This document shows, piece after piece, positions 46,915 to 56,661 of a stretch of DNA of 64,000 nt. Position numbers and translations under genes: made by a program. Positions within the stretch are counted from its first letter, which is position 1, and the number at the start of each line of letters is the position of its first letter. Source of the DNA: Roseovarius gahaiensis (lineage in GTDB: Bacteria; Pseudomonadota; Alphaproteobacteria; Rhodobacterales; Rhodobacteraceae); assembly GCF_011601345.1 (NCBI RefSeq), contig NZ_JAAORB010000002.1, forward strand, positions 170,120-234,119, written 5' to 3'. The notes beneath the pieces are model-generated. The model saw only the letters and a program-made list of their open reading frames with translations. It was not told where the DNA came from and did no database searches.

Positions 46915-48357
46915 ATGTCTCATTATGATCTGATCATCATTGGTTCGGGGCCTGCGGGCCGGGCTGCCGCCATTCAGGCCGGGAAGCTGAAACGCCGGGT
47001 TTTGGTTGTCGACCGCAAGGATCGGTTCGGCGGCGTGTCGGTGCACACCGGCACGATCCCGTCGAAAACCCTGCGCGAAACTGTGCTGAACCTGTCGGGT
47101 TGGCGCGAGCGCAGCTTTTATGGCCGTTCTTACCGCGTCAAGGATGACATCGGCGCGCAAGACCTCAAATCGCGCCTGCATATGACGCTGGATCACGAGG
47201 TGGACGTGCTGGAGCATCAGTTCGCGCGCAACCATGTCGATACGCTTGACGGGTTGGCGCGGTTTGTGTCGGACACGGAAATTGAAGTTGCAACCGAAGC
47301 CGGTGAAACCACCCGATTGTCCGCCGACAAGTTCCTGATTTCCACGGGCACCAAGACATACCGCCCCGATACCATGCCCTTCAATGGCACAACAGTTGTG
47401 GACAGTGACGAGTTTCTGGAACTTGCCCGCATCCCGCGTAGCCTGATCGTGGTGGGCGCGGGCGTGATCGGGGTGGAATACGCCACGATGTTTTCGGCGC
47501 TGGATGTGCGGGTGACCCTGATTGAACCGCGCGACACGTTTCTGGATTTCATCGACAAGCACCTGATCGAGGATTTCACCCACCAAATTCGTGAAAACGG
47601 TGTTGATTTGCGGCTTGGCAGCGCGATCGAGAAAACCGAGGATGCGGGCGACCATATCGAAGTCAGCCTTGCCAATGGACGCCATGTGCGCGCCGAAATG
47701 CTGTTGTTCGCCGCCGGGCGGATGGGGGCCACGGATAAGCTGAACGTCGAGGCGGCGGGTTTGGAAACCGACCACCGGGGTCGCCTGTCAGTCGATCGCA
47801 AGACCTACCAGACCGCAGTGCCGCATATCTATGGTGCCGGTGATGTGATCGGGCACCCGTCTTTGGCGTCCACCTCGTTGCAACAGGGCCGTGTTGCGGC
47901 CTGCCATGCGCTGGATACGCCAACCCTGCCCGAAAGCCCGTGGTTTCCCTATGGCATCTATTCCGTGCCCGAGATTTCGACCTGCGGCATGTCCGAAGAA
48001 GAAATGCAGGAACGTGGCATTCCTTACGAAGTGGGTGTTGCGCGGTTCCGCGAAACCTCGCGCGGGCATATCATGGGGCTGGAACATGGCATGCTGAAGA
48101 TGTTGTTCAGCTTGAAAACACGCCGCGTTCTGGGCGTGCAGATCGTGGGTGAGGGCGCGACCGAACTGATCCACATCGCGCAGGCAGTGCTGAACCTTAA
48201 AGGGACAGTGGATTACTTTGTTCAGAACACCTTTAATTACCCCACCTTGGCCGAAGCCTATAAAATCGCCGGGCTGGACGCGTTCAACCGCATGCCAATT
48301 CCCAAGGAATACAAGGTCAAGCGTGACGAGGGCCAAACCAAGCAGGCCAAGGGGTGA
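46915..48357 (+). CDS. sthA: Soluble (Si-specific) NAD(P)+ transhydrogenase
   Basis: The 480-residue flavoprotein belongs to the disulfide-reductase superfamily but the redox Cys pair is replaced: [17 protein letters not shown], as in SthA. The FAD motif [13 protein letters not shown] and the NAD motif [15 protein letters not shown] are clear. It re-oxidises NADPH with NAD+. It lies four bases after fghA, and its stop overlaps the next start (GTGA), forming an fghA-sthA-UPF0178 run. Confidence 0.94.
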   Translation: MSHYDLIIIGSGPAGRAAAIQAGKLKRRVLVVDRKDRFGGVSVHTGTIPSKTLRETVLNLSGWRERSFYGRSYRVKDDIGAQDLKSRLHMTLDHEVDVLEHQFARNHVDTLDGLARFVSDTEIEVATEAGETTRLSADKFLISTGTKTYRPDTMPFNGTTVVDSDEFLELARIPRSLIVVGAGVIGVEYATMFSALDVRVTLIEPRDTFLDFIDKHLIEDFTHQIRENGVDLRLGSAIEKTEDAGDHIEVSLANGRHVRAEMLLFAAGRMGATDKLNVEAAGLETDHRGRLSVDRKTYQTAVPHIYGAGDVIGHPSLASTSLQQGRVAACHALDTPTLPESPWFPYGIYSVPEISTCGMSEEEMQERGIPYEVGVARFRETSRGHIMGLEHGMLKMLFSLKTRRVLGVQIVGEGATELIHIAQAVLNLKGTVDYFVQNTFNYPTLAEAYKIAGLDAFNRMPIPKEYKVKRDEGQTKQAKG

Positions 48358-48800
48358 GCATTTATGTCGATGCCGATGCCTGCCCGGTCAAGGCCGAGGC
48401 GGAGAAGGTCGGCACACGGCATGGGGTTCGCGTGTTCATCGTGTCGAACGGCGGCTTGCGCCCCTCGCAAAACCCGCTGGTCGAAACGGTCATCGTGCCC
48501 GATGGCCCGGATGTGGCCGACATGTGGATCGCCGATCGCGCAGGCCCGTCCGACATAGTGATCACCGGGGATATCCCGCTGGCCGCCAAATGCGTCGAGG
48601 CCGGCGCGCAGGTGTTAAAACACAACGGCGAGGCACTGACAGCCGCCAATATCGGCAACATACTGGCCACACGTGACCTGATGACCGACCTACGAGCTGC
48701 TGATCCGTTCCGGCAGGGTGGCGGCAAGGGGTTTACAAAGGCGGACCGCTCTCGTTTTCTGGATGCATTGGAACGGGCCGTGCGTGCAGCGGTCCGATAA
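48354..48800 (+). CDS. UPF0178 (YaiI/YqxD, DUF188) protein
   Basis: The 148-residue protein has a GTG start overlapping the sthA stop. The family opening [18 protein letters not shown] with conserved Asp residues and the [17 protein letters not shown] segment suggest a PIN/NYN-like nuclease fold, although activity is not established. C-terminal [19 protein letters not shown] is also conserved in the family. Confidence 0.92.
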   Translation: MSIYVDADACPVKAEAEKVGTRHGVRVFIVSNGGLRPSQNPLVETVIVPDGPDVADMWIADRAGPSDIVITGDIPLAAKCVEAGAQVLKHNGEALTAANIGNILATRDLMTDLRAADPFRQGGGKGFTKADRSRFLDALERAVRAAVR

Positions 48801-48818
48801 CTCACTTCGAGGTCACCC

Positions 48819-49784
48819 ATGACATCCGCCAGCGTTCAGCGATCCAACCTGATGGGCGCGCTTTGTGCGCTTGTGGCGGTGATGTGTTTTTCGCTCAATG
48901 ATGTGGGCATCAAGTTTCTGTCCGACAGCTATGCGCTGCACCAAGTTATTTTTATCCGTTCGACCATCGGGACGCTGATCTTTCTGGGCCTCATCATGCC
49001 TCTCAGCGGCGGGCTGGCCCTGATCCGCACACGGCGTCTGAAAATGCACCTGCTGCGCGGCGTTTGCGTCGTGTTTGCCAATATGTGCCTGTTTCTGGGG
49101 CTGGCCGCGATGCCGATTGCCGATGCGGTGGCGGTGTTCTTTGTCTCGCCGCTGGTGATCACGATCTTTTCGGTGATCTTCCTGCGCGAAACCGTTGGCG
49201 CGCGGCGCTGGGCGGCGATTGCCGTAGGCTTTATCGGCGTGCTGGTGATCGTGCGCCCCGGCACGGCGGCGTTTCAGCTGGCCTCGCTTTTGCCGGTTGC
49301 GGCGGCCACGCTTTATGCGGTGATCCACATTGTTGCGCGCAAGATCGGCGGCACCGAAAGCGCGGCCACCATGGCGTTCTACATTCAGGCCACGTTCATC
49401 GTGGCCAGCCTGATCTTTGGCACCACCCTTGGCCACGGAAACTTTGCAGGCTCGGGCCACCCGTCGCTGGAATTTTTGTTGCGTGCATGGGGGCCGGTGG
49501 CCCCCGGTGACTGGCCGCTTTTTGGCCTTCTGGGCCTGACAGGCGTGATGGGCGGATTTTTCATCAGCCAAGCCTACCGATTGTCCGAAGCGGCCTTTGC
49601 TGCCCCGTTCGAATATGTCGCTATGCCGATGGCGATCATGTGGGGCGTGACGGTGTTTGGCACATGGCCGGCCCCGACCGCTTGGGCGGGTATCGCATTG
49701 ATCATCGGGTCGGGGTTGTATCTGCTGTGGCGCAAAACCGCTAAGGGCCGCATGGTTGCGGCCAAGGCCCCAAGACGCAGGTAA
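48819..49784 (+). CDS. DMT superfamily transporter (two EamA domains)
   Basis: The 321-residue protein has ten predicted membrane segments in two EamA halves (SLNDVGIKFLSDSYALHQVI near the start; YRLSEAAFAAPFEYVAMPMA in the second). Its layout is similar to the DMT carrier at 11877 but not closely related. The substrate is unknown. It ends with a basic tail (KAPRRR). Confidence 0.9.
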   Translation: MTSASVQRSNLMGALCALVAVMCFSLNDVGIKFLSDSYALHQVIFIRSTIGTLIFLGLIMPLSGGLALIRTRRLKMHLLRGVCVVFANMCLFLGLAAMPIADAVAVFFVSPLVITIFSVIFLRETVGARRWAAIAVGFIGVLVIVRPGTAAFQLASLLPVAAATLYAVIHIVARKIGGTESAATMAFYIQATFIVASLIFGTTLGHGNFAGSGHPSLEFLLRAWGPVAPGDWPLFGLLGLTGVMGGFFISQAYRLSEAAFAAPFEYVAMPMAIMWGVTVFGTWPAPTAWAGIALIIGSGLYLLWRKTAKGRMVAAKAPRRR

Positions 49785-49788
49785 CCGC

Positions 49789-49911
49789 ATGACCGTTAAT
49801 GTCGTGATTTTCCACATCGGAGACGAAACCATCGGCGCAGATCGCGGCGCACTCACCTGTTTGACGGCCCCGCTGGTTGGGCGCATTGTCTGGTCAATCA
49901 TGGATTACTGA
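49789..49911 (+). CDS. Possible 40-residue protein
   Basis: An ATG at 49789, five bases after the DMT stop, opens a 40-residue frame (MTVNVVIFHIGDETIGADRG ... IVWSIMDY) ending at TGA 49911. There is no strong ribosome site except the GCAGGTAACC sequence just upstream. It fills the gap before the cyclodeaminase gene exactly, but no family is recognised and it may be chance. Confidence 0.3.
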   Translation: MTVNVVIFHIGDETIGADRGALTCLTAPLVGRIVWSIMDY

Positions 49912-49927
49912 CAAAGGACGAGGCCGC

Positions 49928-50845
49928 ATGACCATCACCATCATCCCCTTCGACGAAGGCGAAAAGCACCTTGACTGGCTGGCCCTATGCAATGCGTTCG
50001 AGGCCGGTCACAAACTGCCCAAGGCCGAAATCGCCGACAATTTCCTGTATCGCGATCCTGACACGATGCTGAACCGTGCCGCATGGATCGACGGCATGGG
50101 CATGGCCGTGAAAACCGCCACCATCTTTCCCGGAAACCCCAAGAAAGGCGCGCCGATGATCAACGGCGCGGTCAATCTTTACGACGACGCGGGTGGAACC
50201 TTGGCTGCGTTGGTGGATTTCCACCTTGTCACCAAATGGAAAACCGCAGGTGACAGCCTGTATGCCGCGCGCAAGCTGGCCCGCCCCGACAGCGAAAATA
50301 TCCTGATCGTCGGCGCAGGCACAGTGGGCCGTTCCCTGTTTCAGGCATATTCGGCAGCCTTCCCGAACGCCCGCTTCCGCGTCTGGAACCGCACCCGCGC
50401 CAATGCCGAGGCGATGGTTCAGGATTGCCCCGGCCTGCGCGTGGCCGACGATCTGGAACGCGCAGTGCGCGATGCCGATATCGTCACCTCCGCCACCATG
50501 TCGACCGATCCGGTGTTGCGCGGTGACTGGTTTCAGCCCGGTCAGCATGTCGACCTGATCGGCGCCTATCGCCCGGATATGCGCGAAGTTGATGACGCAG
50601 GGCTCAAGCGTGCGCGCCTCTTTGTGGACAGCTACGACACCACCATCGGCCATATCGGCGAGATTAAGATTCCGCTGGAACAGGGCACGATCACCCGCGA
50701 CGATCTGATCGCCGACCATTATCAGCCCGACCAGTTTTGCCGCACGTCTGATGATGAGATCACCCTGTTCAAGAACGGTGGCGGTGCGCATCTGGACCTG
50801 ATGACCAGCCGCTATATCCTTGACGCGTGGCTGGCGGCGCAATGA
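49928..50845 (+). CDS. Ornithine cyclodeaminase / mu-crystallin family protein
   Basis: The 305-residue NAD-dependent enzyme homologue starts at ATG 49928. The Rossmann motif ILIVGAGTVGRSLFQAY, the substrate-side Lys region DFHLVTKWKTAGDSLYAARK and DIVTSATMSTDPVL with HVDLIGAYRPDMREVD are typical. Members act on ornithine, lysine, alanine or imines; the substrate is not decided. Its stop overlaps the alpha/beta hydrolase start (ATGA), indicating a shared pathway. Confidence 0.88.
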   Translation: MTITIIPFDEGEKHLDWLALCNAFEAGHKLPKAEIADNFLYRDPDTMLNRAAWIDGMGMAVKTATIFPGNPKKGAPMINGAVNLYDDAGGTLAALVDFHLVTKWKTAGDSLYAARKLARPDSENILIVGAGTVGRSLFQAYSAAFPNARFRVWNRTRANAEAMVQDCPGLRVADDLERAVRDADIVTSATMSTDPVLRGDWFQPGQHVDLIGAYRPDMREVDDAGLKRARLFVDSYDTTIGHIGEIKIPLEQGTITRDDLIADHYQPDQFCRTSDDEITLFKNGGGAHLDLMTSRYILDAWLAAQ

Positions 50846-51762
50846 TCTGGTGGGCGCTGGCGGCGGTCGCGTTGGCCATTGCCGCCGCGCCCTTTCTGCT
50901 TGAACGGGCCCGCCCGACAGTCGCCAAGGCGCGGCCCGATGCACCGGGGCAGGTGGCCCATTTGCCGCGCGGGGACACGCATTATCAATGGACCGGCCCG
51001 CAGGACGGGCCGATGGCGGTCTGTATCCACGGCCTGACCACACCGTCGTTTGTATGGGGTCCGATTGCCAAGGGGTTGGCAGGGCAGGGCTTTCGCGTGC
51101 TCAGCTACGATCTTTACGGGCGCGGATATTCCGCCCGCCCACGTGGCGCGCAGGACGCGGCGTTTTTCGTGGCACAACTTGAGGATCTTCTGGATGCCCT
51201 TGGCGTTGATCAGCCCGTCACGCTGTTGGGGTATTCCATGGGCGGGGCCATCGCGGCTGCCTTTGCCGCCAAGCACATACAGCGCATCCGTCAGCTTGTT
51301 CTACTGGCGCCTGCCGGGATGGGCCACGATCTGGGCCCGGTCGCGCGGCTGGTGGTCAATCACAACCGTCTGGGGCAATGGCTGTTCATGGCCTTTTATG
51401 CCCGCAGTTATCGCGCCGCGCTTGAGGCCGAACGCGATACGGCGTCGTCCATCCCCGACGCGGTTGACCTGCAACTGGCCGAGCTTGAGTTGCGCGGGTT
51501 TCGCCCGGCTGTCCTATCATCGCTGCGCGGGGTGCTGGACGAAGACATGCAGCCCGCCCACCATGCTATCGCAGCGGCGGGCCTGCCGGTGCTGGCCATC
51601 TGGGCGCGCGAGGATGAGGTGATCCCGATTGCCGGTCTTGGCAAACTGGCCGAATGGAACCGCGCCGCCCGCCAAGAGGTGATCGAGGGCGCAGGCCATG
51701 CGGTTGCTTATACCCATGATGCCGCAGTGCTGGAGCTGTTACGCACCCAGTTGATCCGCTGA
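50842..51762 (+). CDS. Alpha/beta hydrolase with N-terminal membrane anchor
   Basis: The 306-residue protein has an N-terminal hydrophobic segment (WWALAAVALAIAAAPFLL) that probably anchors it in the inner membrane. The hydrolase core shows the oxyanion CIHGLTTPSFVW, nucleophile GYSMGGAIAAAF, acid in WAREDEVIP and His in EGAGHAVAYTH. ATG 50842 overlaps the cyclodeaminase stop. The ester or amide substrate is unknown. Confidence 0.88.
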   Translation: MIWWALAAVALAIAAAPFLLERARPTVAKARPDAPGQVAHLPRGDTHYQWTGPQDGPMAVCIHGLTTPSFVWGPIAKGLAGQGFRVLSYDLYGRGYSARPRGAQDAAFFVAQLEDLLDALGVDQPVTLLGYSMGGAIAAAFAAKHIQRIRQLVLLAPAGMGHDLGPVARLVVNHNRLGQWLFMAFYARSYRAALEAERDTASSIPDAVDLQLAELELRGFRPAVLSSLRGVLDEDMQPAHHAIAAAGLPVLAIWAREDEVIPIAGLGKLAEWNRAARQEVIEGAGHAVAYTHDAAVLELLRTQLIR

Positions 51763-51774
51763 ACACGCAGGCGA

Positions 51775-53019
51775 TCAGGCTGCCAAAGGGGGCAACTCAC
51801 GCTTTTCCTTCACCGGCAAATGTACCAGCGCCGAAAACGCGCCAACCCCCACGCCGACCCACCAAACCAGCGTGTAGTCGCCGTATACGTCATACAGCCG
51901 ACCTCCCAGCCACACCCCCATGAAGCTGCCAACCTGATGGCTGAAAAACACGATCCCATAAAGCGTTCCCATATAGCGCAGCCCGTAGATATGGGCGATC
52001 AGCCCGCTGGTCAGCGGCACCGTGGCCAACCACAGCGCCCCCATGGACACCGAAAACAGCAAAACTGTTGCCGGGGTCATCGGTGTCATGATGAACGCCG
52101 CCGCCACGACGGTCCGCGCGGCGTAAACGCCGGCCAGCAGGTATTTCTTGGAATACCGCTTGCCCAGCCACCCGGCGCTGAGCGTGCCCGCGATATTGGC
52201 CAGCCCAATCACCGCAATCGCCATCGCGCCAAGCGCCGACGTGGTCGTCACCCCGATTGAATGCAGCACGCCACGGGGGGCGATTGGGCCGCACATCTCG
52301 GTGATGAAAGCCGGGAAATGCGCGGTGATGAAGCCCAACTGATAGCCGCAGCTGAAAAAGCCCAGAAAGATCAGCGTATAAGACGGGTCGCGAAACGCCC
52401 GCCCCAAAAGCGCGCCGATGCTTTCCTCAAGCTCGGCGCGGCTGGCGACCTCGGGGGCGCGCATCATCGGCAGCAAGGCCAGCGTCGCAAGGATCAACCC
52501 GGCAAACACGATGAACACCATCTGCCAACTCATCACGCCCAGCAACGCCTCGGCCACCGGCGGGCCAAAGACCTGCCCGGCCGATCCGGCGGCGGTGGCA
52601 ATGGCAAGGCTCATCGACCGGTTCTCGTCCGAGCTGGCCCGCCCGACCACGGCCAGAATCACGCCAAAGCCGGTTCCAGCAATGCCAAACCCCACAAGAA
52701 TTTCGTAAACCTGATGCGCTTCTGGTGACATCGCAAAGGACGACAACACCAACCCCGCCGCATAGGCCAAAGCCCCCAAAACAATTGCCTTGCGGTCGCC
52801 CATCCGCTCGGCCAGCGCGCCGAAAATTGGCTGTCCGATTCCCCAAGCAAGGTTCTGAATGGCAATCGCAAGGCTGAACTCTGCCCGCAGCCAGCCGAAC
52901 TCCTCGGCGATCGGGATCTGAAACACCCCGAACGAGGCCCGGATGCCGAACGACACCAGCATGATCATGCACCCCGCAATCAAGACGGGCGTAAAGATAG
53001 ACGGTTTCGAAGACATCAC
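51775..53019 (-). CDS. MFS transporter
   Basis: The 414-residue protein has twelve membrane segments, with the loop 2-3 motif GALAERMGDRKAIVLGAL. The N-terminus (FGIRASFGVFQIPIAEEFGW) resembles monocarboxylate or oxalate:formate-type carriers. Starts at 53019 and 53016 are both ATG. A 19-base palindrome lies 62 bases upstream and may be its operator. It converges on the alpha/beta hydrolase gene. Confidence 0.9.
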   Translation of the reverse strand: MMSSKPSIFTPVLIAGCMIMLVSFGIRASFGVFQIPIAEEFGWLRAEFSLAIAIQNLAWGIGQPIFGALAERMGDRKAIVLGALAYAAGLVLSSFAMSPEAHQVYEILVGFGIAGTGFGVILAVVGRASSDENRSMSLAIATAAGSAGQVFGPPVAEALLGVMSWQMVFIVFAGLILATLALLPMMRAPEVASRAELEESIGALLGRAFRDPSYTLIFLGFFSCGYQLGFITAHFPAFITEMCGPIAPRGVLHSIGVTTTSALGAMAIAVIGLANIAGTLSAGWLGKRYSKKYLLAGVYAARTVVAAAFIMTPMTPATVLLFSVSMGALWLATVPLTSGLIAHIYGLRYMGTLYGIVFFSHQVGSFMGVWLGGRLYDVYGDYTLVWWVGVGVGAFSALVHLPVKEKRELPPLAA

Positions 53020-53080
53020 GGTATCCTGTTGCTGCGCCGCGACAATCTAGGGAAAACCGGCAGGCCGTCAATTCAGCCTT

Positions 53081-53099
53081 TGTGATGGCCGCCATCACA
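53081..53099. promoter_or_regulatory. 19-base perfect palindrome between MFS gene and zapE
   Basis: The sequence TGTGATGGC-C-GCCATCACA has nine-base perfect arms around one base. It lies 62 bases upstream of the MFS start and 61 upstream of the zapE start. The spacing excludes a standard CRP site (six-base gap between TGTGA and TCACA); a GntR, LacI or similar regulator is more likely. Confidence 0.6.
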
Positions 53100-53159
53100 G
53101 CGCCATGACAGGGCGCTTGCGGCTTTTCTTGCGCGCCAGACCGCGCTATGCGGGGCCGC

Positions 53160-54221
53160 ATGGACAGTCTCACCACTCTTTATGACCGCAAGGTCGCAGA
53201 CGGCACGCTGACGCCCGATCCGGCCCAGCAGGCCGTTTTGCCCCTGTTCGACCGCATCGTCGAAGGTCTCGACACGACGACCAGAAAGCGCTGGTTCCGC
53301 CGCGCGCCCGAACCGCCCAAGGGGCTGTACCTGTGGGGCGGCGTGGGGCGCGGGAAATCCATGCTGATGGATCTGTTCGTTGAAACCTTGCCGGTGCCTG
53401 CGCGCCGGGTGCATTTCCACGCCTTCATGCAAGAAATTCATGCTGGTATGCACGTGGCCCGCCAAGAGGGCATCGAAGACGCTCTGGCCCCTGTCGCCAA
53501 ATCGGTTTCGGATAATCTGCGTCTGCTGGCCTTCGACGAGATGCAGATCAGCGATATCACCGATGCAATGATCGTAGGCCGACTTTTTCAGGCGCTTTTC
53601 GATGCCGGTGTTGTTGTGGTGACCACCTCGAACCGGCCCCCCGATGACCTTTACAAAAACGGCTTGAACCGGCAATTGTTCCTGCCTTTCATCGACCTTC
53701 TGAAAGAGCGTATGGTCGTTCATGAAATGAACAGCCCCACCGATTATCGCCAAAACCGGCTGGCGGGCAGCCCGACCTATTTCACCCCCCTTGGGGCCGA
53801 TGCCCGCGCTGAGATGCAGGCGGTCTGGGATGATCTCACCGATGATGCCCCCGCTACGCCGCTGACCCTGCACATCAAGAAACGCGCCGTCGAAATCCCC
53901 GCCTTCCACAATGGTGTGGCCCGCGCCAACTTCTACGATCTGTGCGGCAAGCCGCTTGGCCCCGCTGATTACCTTGCGTTGGCCGAGGCCGCCCGCGTGC
54001 TCCTGCTCGACAATGTTCCACAACTGGGCCGCTCGAACTTCAACGAGGCCAAGCGTTTCGTCACCTTGATCGACGCGCTCTACGAGGCCGGCGTGCGCCT
54101 GATCTGCTCGGCCGCAGCCGAACCGGAATACCTCTACCTCGAAGGCGAAGGCAGCTTCGAGTTTGAACGCACCGCCAGCCGCCTGCGCGAAATGCAATCC
54201 GATGACTGGGCGCAGGGCTGA
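53160..54221 (+). CDS. zapE: Cell division protein ZapE / AFG1-like ATPase
   Basis: The 353-residue protein has Walker A GGVGRGKSMLMD, the Walker B segment LLAFDEMQISDI and the conserved TTSNRPPDDLYKNGLNRQ sensor region. ZapE associates with the Z ring, and mitochondrial AFG1 relatives act in protein quality control. ATG 53160 (MDSLTTLYDRK) or 53148 may be the start. It is a single gene, followed by an intergenic repeat. Confidence 0.93.
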   Translation: MDSLTTLYDRKVADGTLTPDPAQQAVLPLFDRIVEGLDTTTRKRWFRRAPEPPKGLYLWGGVGRGKSMLMDLFVETLPVPARRVHFHAFMQEIHAGMHVARQEGIEDALAPVAKSVSDNLRLLAFDEMQISDITDAMIVGRLFQALFDAGVVVVTTSNRPPDDLYKNGLNRQLFLPFIDLLKERMVVHEMNSPTDYRQNRLAGSPTYFTPLGADARAEMQAVWDDLTDDAPATPLTLHIKKRAVEIPAFHNGVARANFYDLCGKPLGPADYLALAEAARVLLLDNVPQLGRSNFNEAKRFVTLIDALYEAGVRLICSAAAEPEYLYLEGEGSFEFERTASRLREMQSDDWAQG

Positions 54222-54230
54222 TACCCGGCT

Positions 54231-54288
54231 TCATTGTTCCAAAAATACTCCGGGGGAGTCGCCGTAAGGCGACGGGGGCAGCGCCCCC
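54231..54288 (+). repeat. Intergenic repeat family, copy 3 (diverged)
   Basis: The core TTCCAAAAATACTCCGGGGG (54237-54256) matches the A-rich / CCGGGG core of copies 1 and 2 with small changes. It is followed by two stems: GTCGCC / GGCGAC around GTAA (54258-54273) and GGGGGC / GCCCCC around AGC (54274-54288). It lies between the converging zapE and GlxA-type genes. Confidence 0.8.
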
Positions 54289-54339
54289 AACCCCGCTGGC
54301 CACCACGAGGCCGGCACGTCAGAGCCGGACGAGTACGCG

Positions 54340-55308
54340 CTATCGGTAGGCTGATGGCGGCTGCCCAAACCGTTGTGCATAAACCCGTGAGAAATGCGAG
54401 GAACTGCCAAACCCGGTGGCCAATGCGATTTCGGTCAGGCTCAAGGCTGAATTGCGCAACAGGTTCTGCGCCATGTCCAGTCGCAAATCCCTGTAGTAGC
54501 GCATCGCCGGGCGGCCCAGTTTGTCGGTGAACAGACGGTTCAACTGTCGGGGCGACAGGCCCGCCACCTCGGCCAGCCGTGCCAGCGGCAAGGGATCGCC
54601 CAGATTGGCCTCCATCGCCTCCACCGCGTCCAGAATGGCGGGTGCGGTGGTGCCTACGCGCTCGACCAGTCCGGCCCGCTGCGGCCCGATCGAGGGGCGC
54701 ACTTCGGTGTGCATGAACCAGTCACTGACCAGCCGGGCAAATGGCGCGCCGTGGTGCTGCATGATCAGCGCATGCATCAAATCCATCGGTGCGGTGCCAC
54801 CGGCACAGGTCACCCGGTCGCGGTCGATCACGTAAAGCGTGCGCTCAATCAGCAGATCGGGCTGCGCCTCGGTCAAGCTGGCGGAATGTTCCCAATGCAC
54901 GGTCATGCGCCGCCCGTCCATCAGCCCGGCATGTGCCAGAATGACAGGCCCACCCGACACCCCGCCCAGAACCACGCCCTGACGGGCGACGCGGTGCAAC
55001 CAGCCTGTCACAGCCCGGTCACGAAAGGCCGTTGGATCGCCACCCGCGACAACAAACAGGTAATCCAGTTTCAGATCGTCCCCGGCCATGGCCTGCACGG
55101 CCACCAGCCCGTGGCCGGAGCTGACCACGGGATCACCCGTGGTGCCGATGGTCACCATTTCATACAAATCGTCGCCAGCCAGCAGATTCGCGGCGCGCAT
55201 CGGTTCGGTCAGGGCGGCATAGGCCATCATCGCAAAGCCGGGAATCGGCAGAATGCCGATTCTGCGTTTTTCACGGGTCGGGCGGCTGGAGGGCGTAGGT
55301 TTGTCCAT
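54340..55308 (-). CDS. GlxA family AraC-type transcriptional regulator
   Basis: The 322-residue regulator starts at ATG 55308 (MDKPTPSSRPTREKRR). Its N-terminal DJ-1/PfpI-like sensor domain shows YLFVVAGGDPTAF and GVSGGPVILAHAGLM. The C-terminal double helix-turn-helix of AraC type includes LARLAEVAGLSPRQLNRLF and SLTEIALATGFGSSSHFSRV. It is divergent from soxB with 89 bases between, so it likely controls the operon, as GbdR or SouR do in pseudomonads. Confidence 0.9.
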   Translation of the reverse strand: MDKPTPSSRPTREKRRIGILPIPGFAMMAYAALTEPMRAANLLAGDDLYEMVTIGTTGDPVVSSGHGLVAVQAMAGDDLKLDYLFVVAGGDPTAFRDRAVTGWLHRVARQGVVLGGVSGGPVILAHAGLMDGRRMTVHWEHSASLTEAQPDLLIERTLYVIDRDRVTCAGGTAPMDLMHALIMQHHGAPFARLVSDWFMHTEVRPSIGPQRAGLVERVGTTAPAILDAVEAMEANLGDPLPLARLAEVAGLSPRQLNRLFTDKLGRPAMRYYRDLRLDMAQNLLRNSALSLTEIALATGFGSSSHFSRVYAQRFGQPPSAYR

Positions 55309-55397
55309 TTCAGAAACGTATCCGACCCTTTCGTGAAAGTGCAATCGCGAAATATGGGTCACGCTGAGAGCTAGTTTTGACATGGGACCGAACGCAA
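55309..55397. promoter_or_regulatory. Divergent control region of soxBDAG and its regulator
   Basis: This gap of 89 bases must contain both promoters. A short palindrome, CTTTC-GT-GAAAG (55328-55339), is near its centre and is a candidate operator; the assignment is tentative. Confidence 0.4.
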
Positions 55398-56648
55398 ATG
55401 CGCTATTCTGCATTCCGGATTTTCCGCGAGGGGCTGACCGGCAACAAAGGCTGGAAACCGGTCTGGCGCGAGCCTGACCCGAAGCCCGAATATGACATCG
55501 TCATCGTCGGTGGCGGCGGGCATGGTTTGGCCACTGCCTATTATTTGGCCAAGGAATTCGGCATGCGCAACATTGCCGTGCTTGAAAAGGGCTGGATCGG
55601 GTCGGGCAATATCGGGCGCAACACCACGATCATCCGCTCCAACTATATGCTGCCGGGCAACGAGCCGTTCTATGAGATGTCCCTCAAGCTCTGGGAAGGG
55701 CTTGAACAGGATTTCAATTACAATGCCATGATCAGTCAGCGCTCGATCTTGAACCTGTTTCACTCGGACGCGCAGCGCGATGCCTTTGTGCGGCGTGGCA
55801 ATGCGATGATGCTGGCCGGGGCCGATGCCGAACTGGCCGATGCCGATCAGTTGCGTTCCGAATTGCCGTTTCTCGATTTCGACAACGCGCGCTTTCCCAT
55901 AAAGGGCGGCCTTTACCAGCGGCGCGGTGGCACGGTGCGCCACGATGCGGTGGCTTGGGGCTATGCGCGCGGCGCGGATTCGCGCGGCGTCGATATCATC
56001 CAGAATTGCGAGGTTACCGGATTTGACATCGAAAACGGCCGTTGCACCGGTGTGCAAACCAGCCGGGGTGCGATCCGGGCGAAGAAGGTGGCGGTCTGCG
56101 TCGCCGGGTCGTCGGGGCGGGTGATGGAAAAAGCGGGCATGCGTCTGCCGATTGAAAGCCATGTTTTGCAGGCTTTCGTGACCGAAGGGCTGAAACCGGT
56201 CATTCCCGGCGTTATCACCTTTGGCGCGGGTCATTTCTATGTCAGCCAGTCCGACAAAGGCGGTCTGGTCTTTGGCGGCGATCTGGACGGCTACAATTCC
56301 TACGCGCAGCGCGGCAACCTGCCGGTTGTCGAAGACGTGGCCGAGGGCGGCATGGCGATCATGCCGATGATTGGCCGCGCGCGGCTTCTGCGCTCGTGGG
56401 GCGGAATCATGGATATGTCTATGGACGGCTCTCCTTTCATCGACAAGACCGGGGTCGAAGGCCTCTATTTCAATGGGGGCTGGTGCTATGGCGGCTTCAA
56501 GGCTACGCCGGCCAGCGGCTTTTGTTATGCCCATCTTTTGGCAAAAGACGAACCGCACCCGACAGCCACGCAAATGCGCCTTGATCGTTTCGTCGCGGGC
56601 AATCTGATCGACGAAAAAGGTATGGGCAACCAGCCCAACCTGCATTGA
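55398..56648 (+). CDS. soxB: Sarcosine oxidase beta subunit
   Basis: The 416-residue subunit starts at ATG 55398 (MRYSAFRIFREGLTGNKGW), the family opening. The FAD motif DIVIVGGGGHGLATAYYLA and the substrate-domain segments GNIGRNTTIIRSNYMLPGNE and NGGWCYGGFKATP are clear. This subunit oxidatively demethylates sarcosine to glycine and releases a C1 unit. It is the first gene of soxBDAG. Confidence 0.95.
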   Translation: MRYSAFRIFREGLTGNKGWKPVWREPDPKPEYDIVIVGGGGHGLATAYYLAKEFGMRNIAVLEKGWIGSGNIGRNTTIIRSNYMLPGNEPFYEMSLKLWEGLEQDFNYNAMISQRSILNLFHSDAQRDAFVRRGNAMMLAGADAELADADQLRSELPFLDFDNARFPIKGGLYQRRGGTVRHDAVAWGYARGADSRGVDIIQNCEVTGFDIENGRCTGVQTSRGAIRAKKVAVCVAGSSGRVMEKAGMRLPIESHVLQAFVTEGLKPVIPGVITFGAGHFYVSQSDKGGLVFGGDLDGYNSYAQRGNLPVVEDVAEGGMAIMPMIGRARLLRSWGGIMDMSMDGSPFIDKTGVEGLYFNGGWCYGGFKATPASGFCYAHLLAKDEPHPTATQMRLDRFVAGNLIDEKGMGNQPNLH

Positions 56649-56661
56649 GGAGGGACATAAG

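Noticed and set aside
53081..53099. CRP/FNR-family binding site
   Set aside because: TGTGA and TCACA are nine bases apart instead of six, so the palindrome does not fit that family.
53073..54197. 374-residue minus-strand frame opposite zapE
   Set aside because: zapE has Walker motifs and the correct length; the opposite frame has no recognisable domain.
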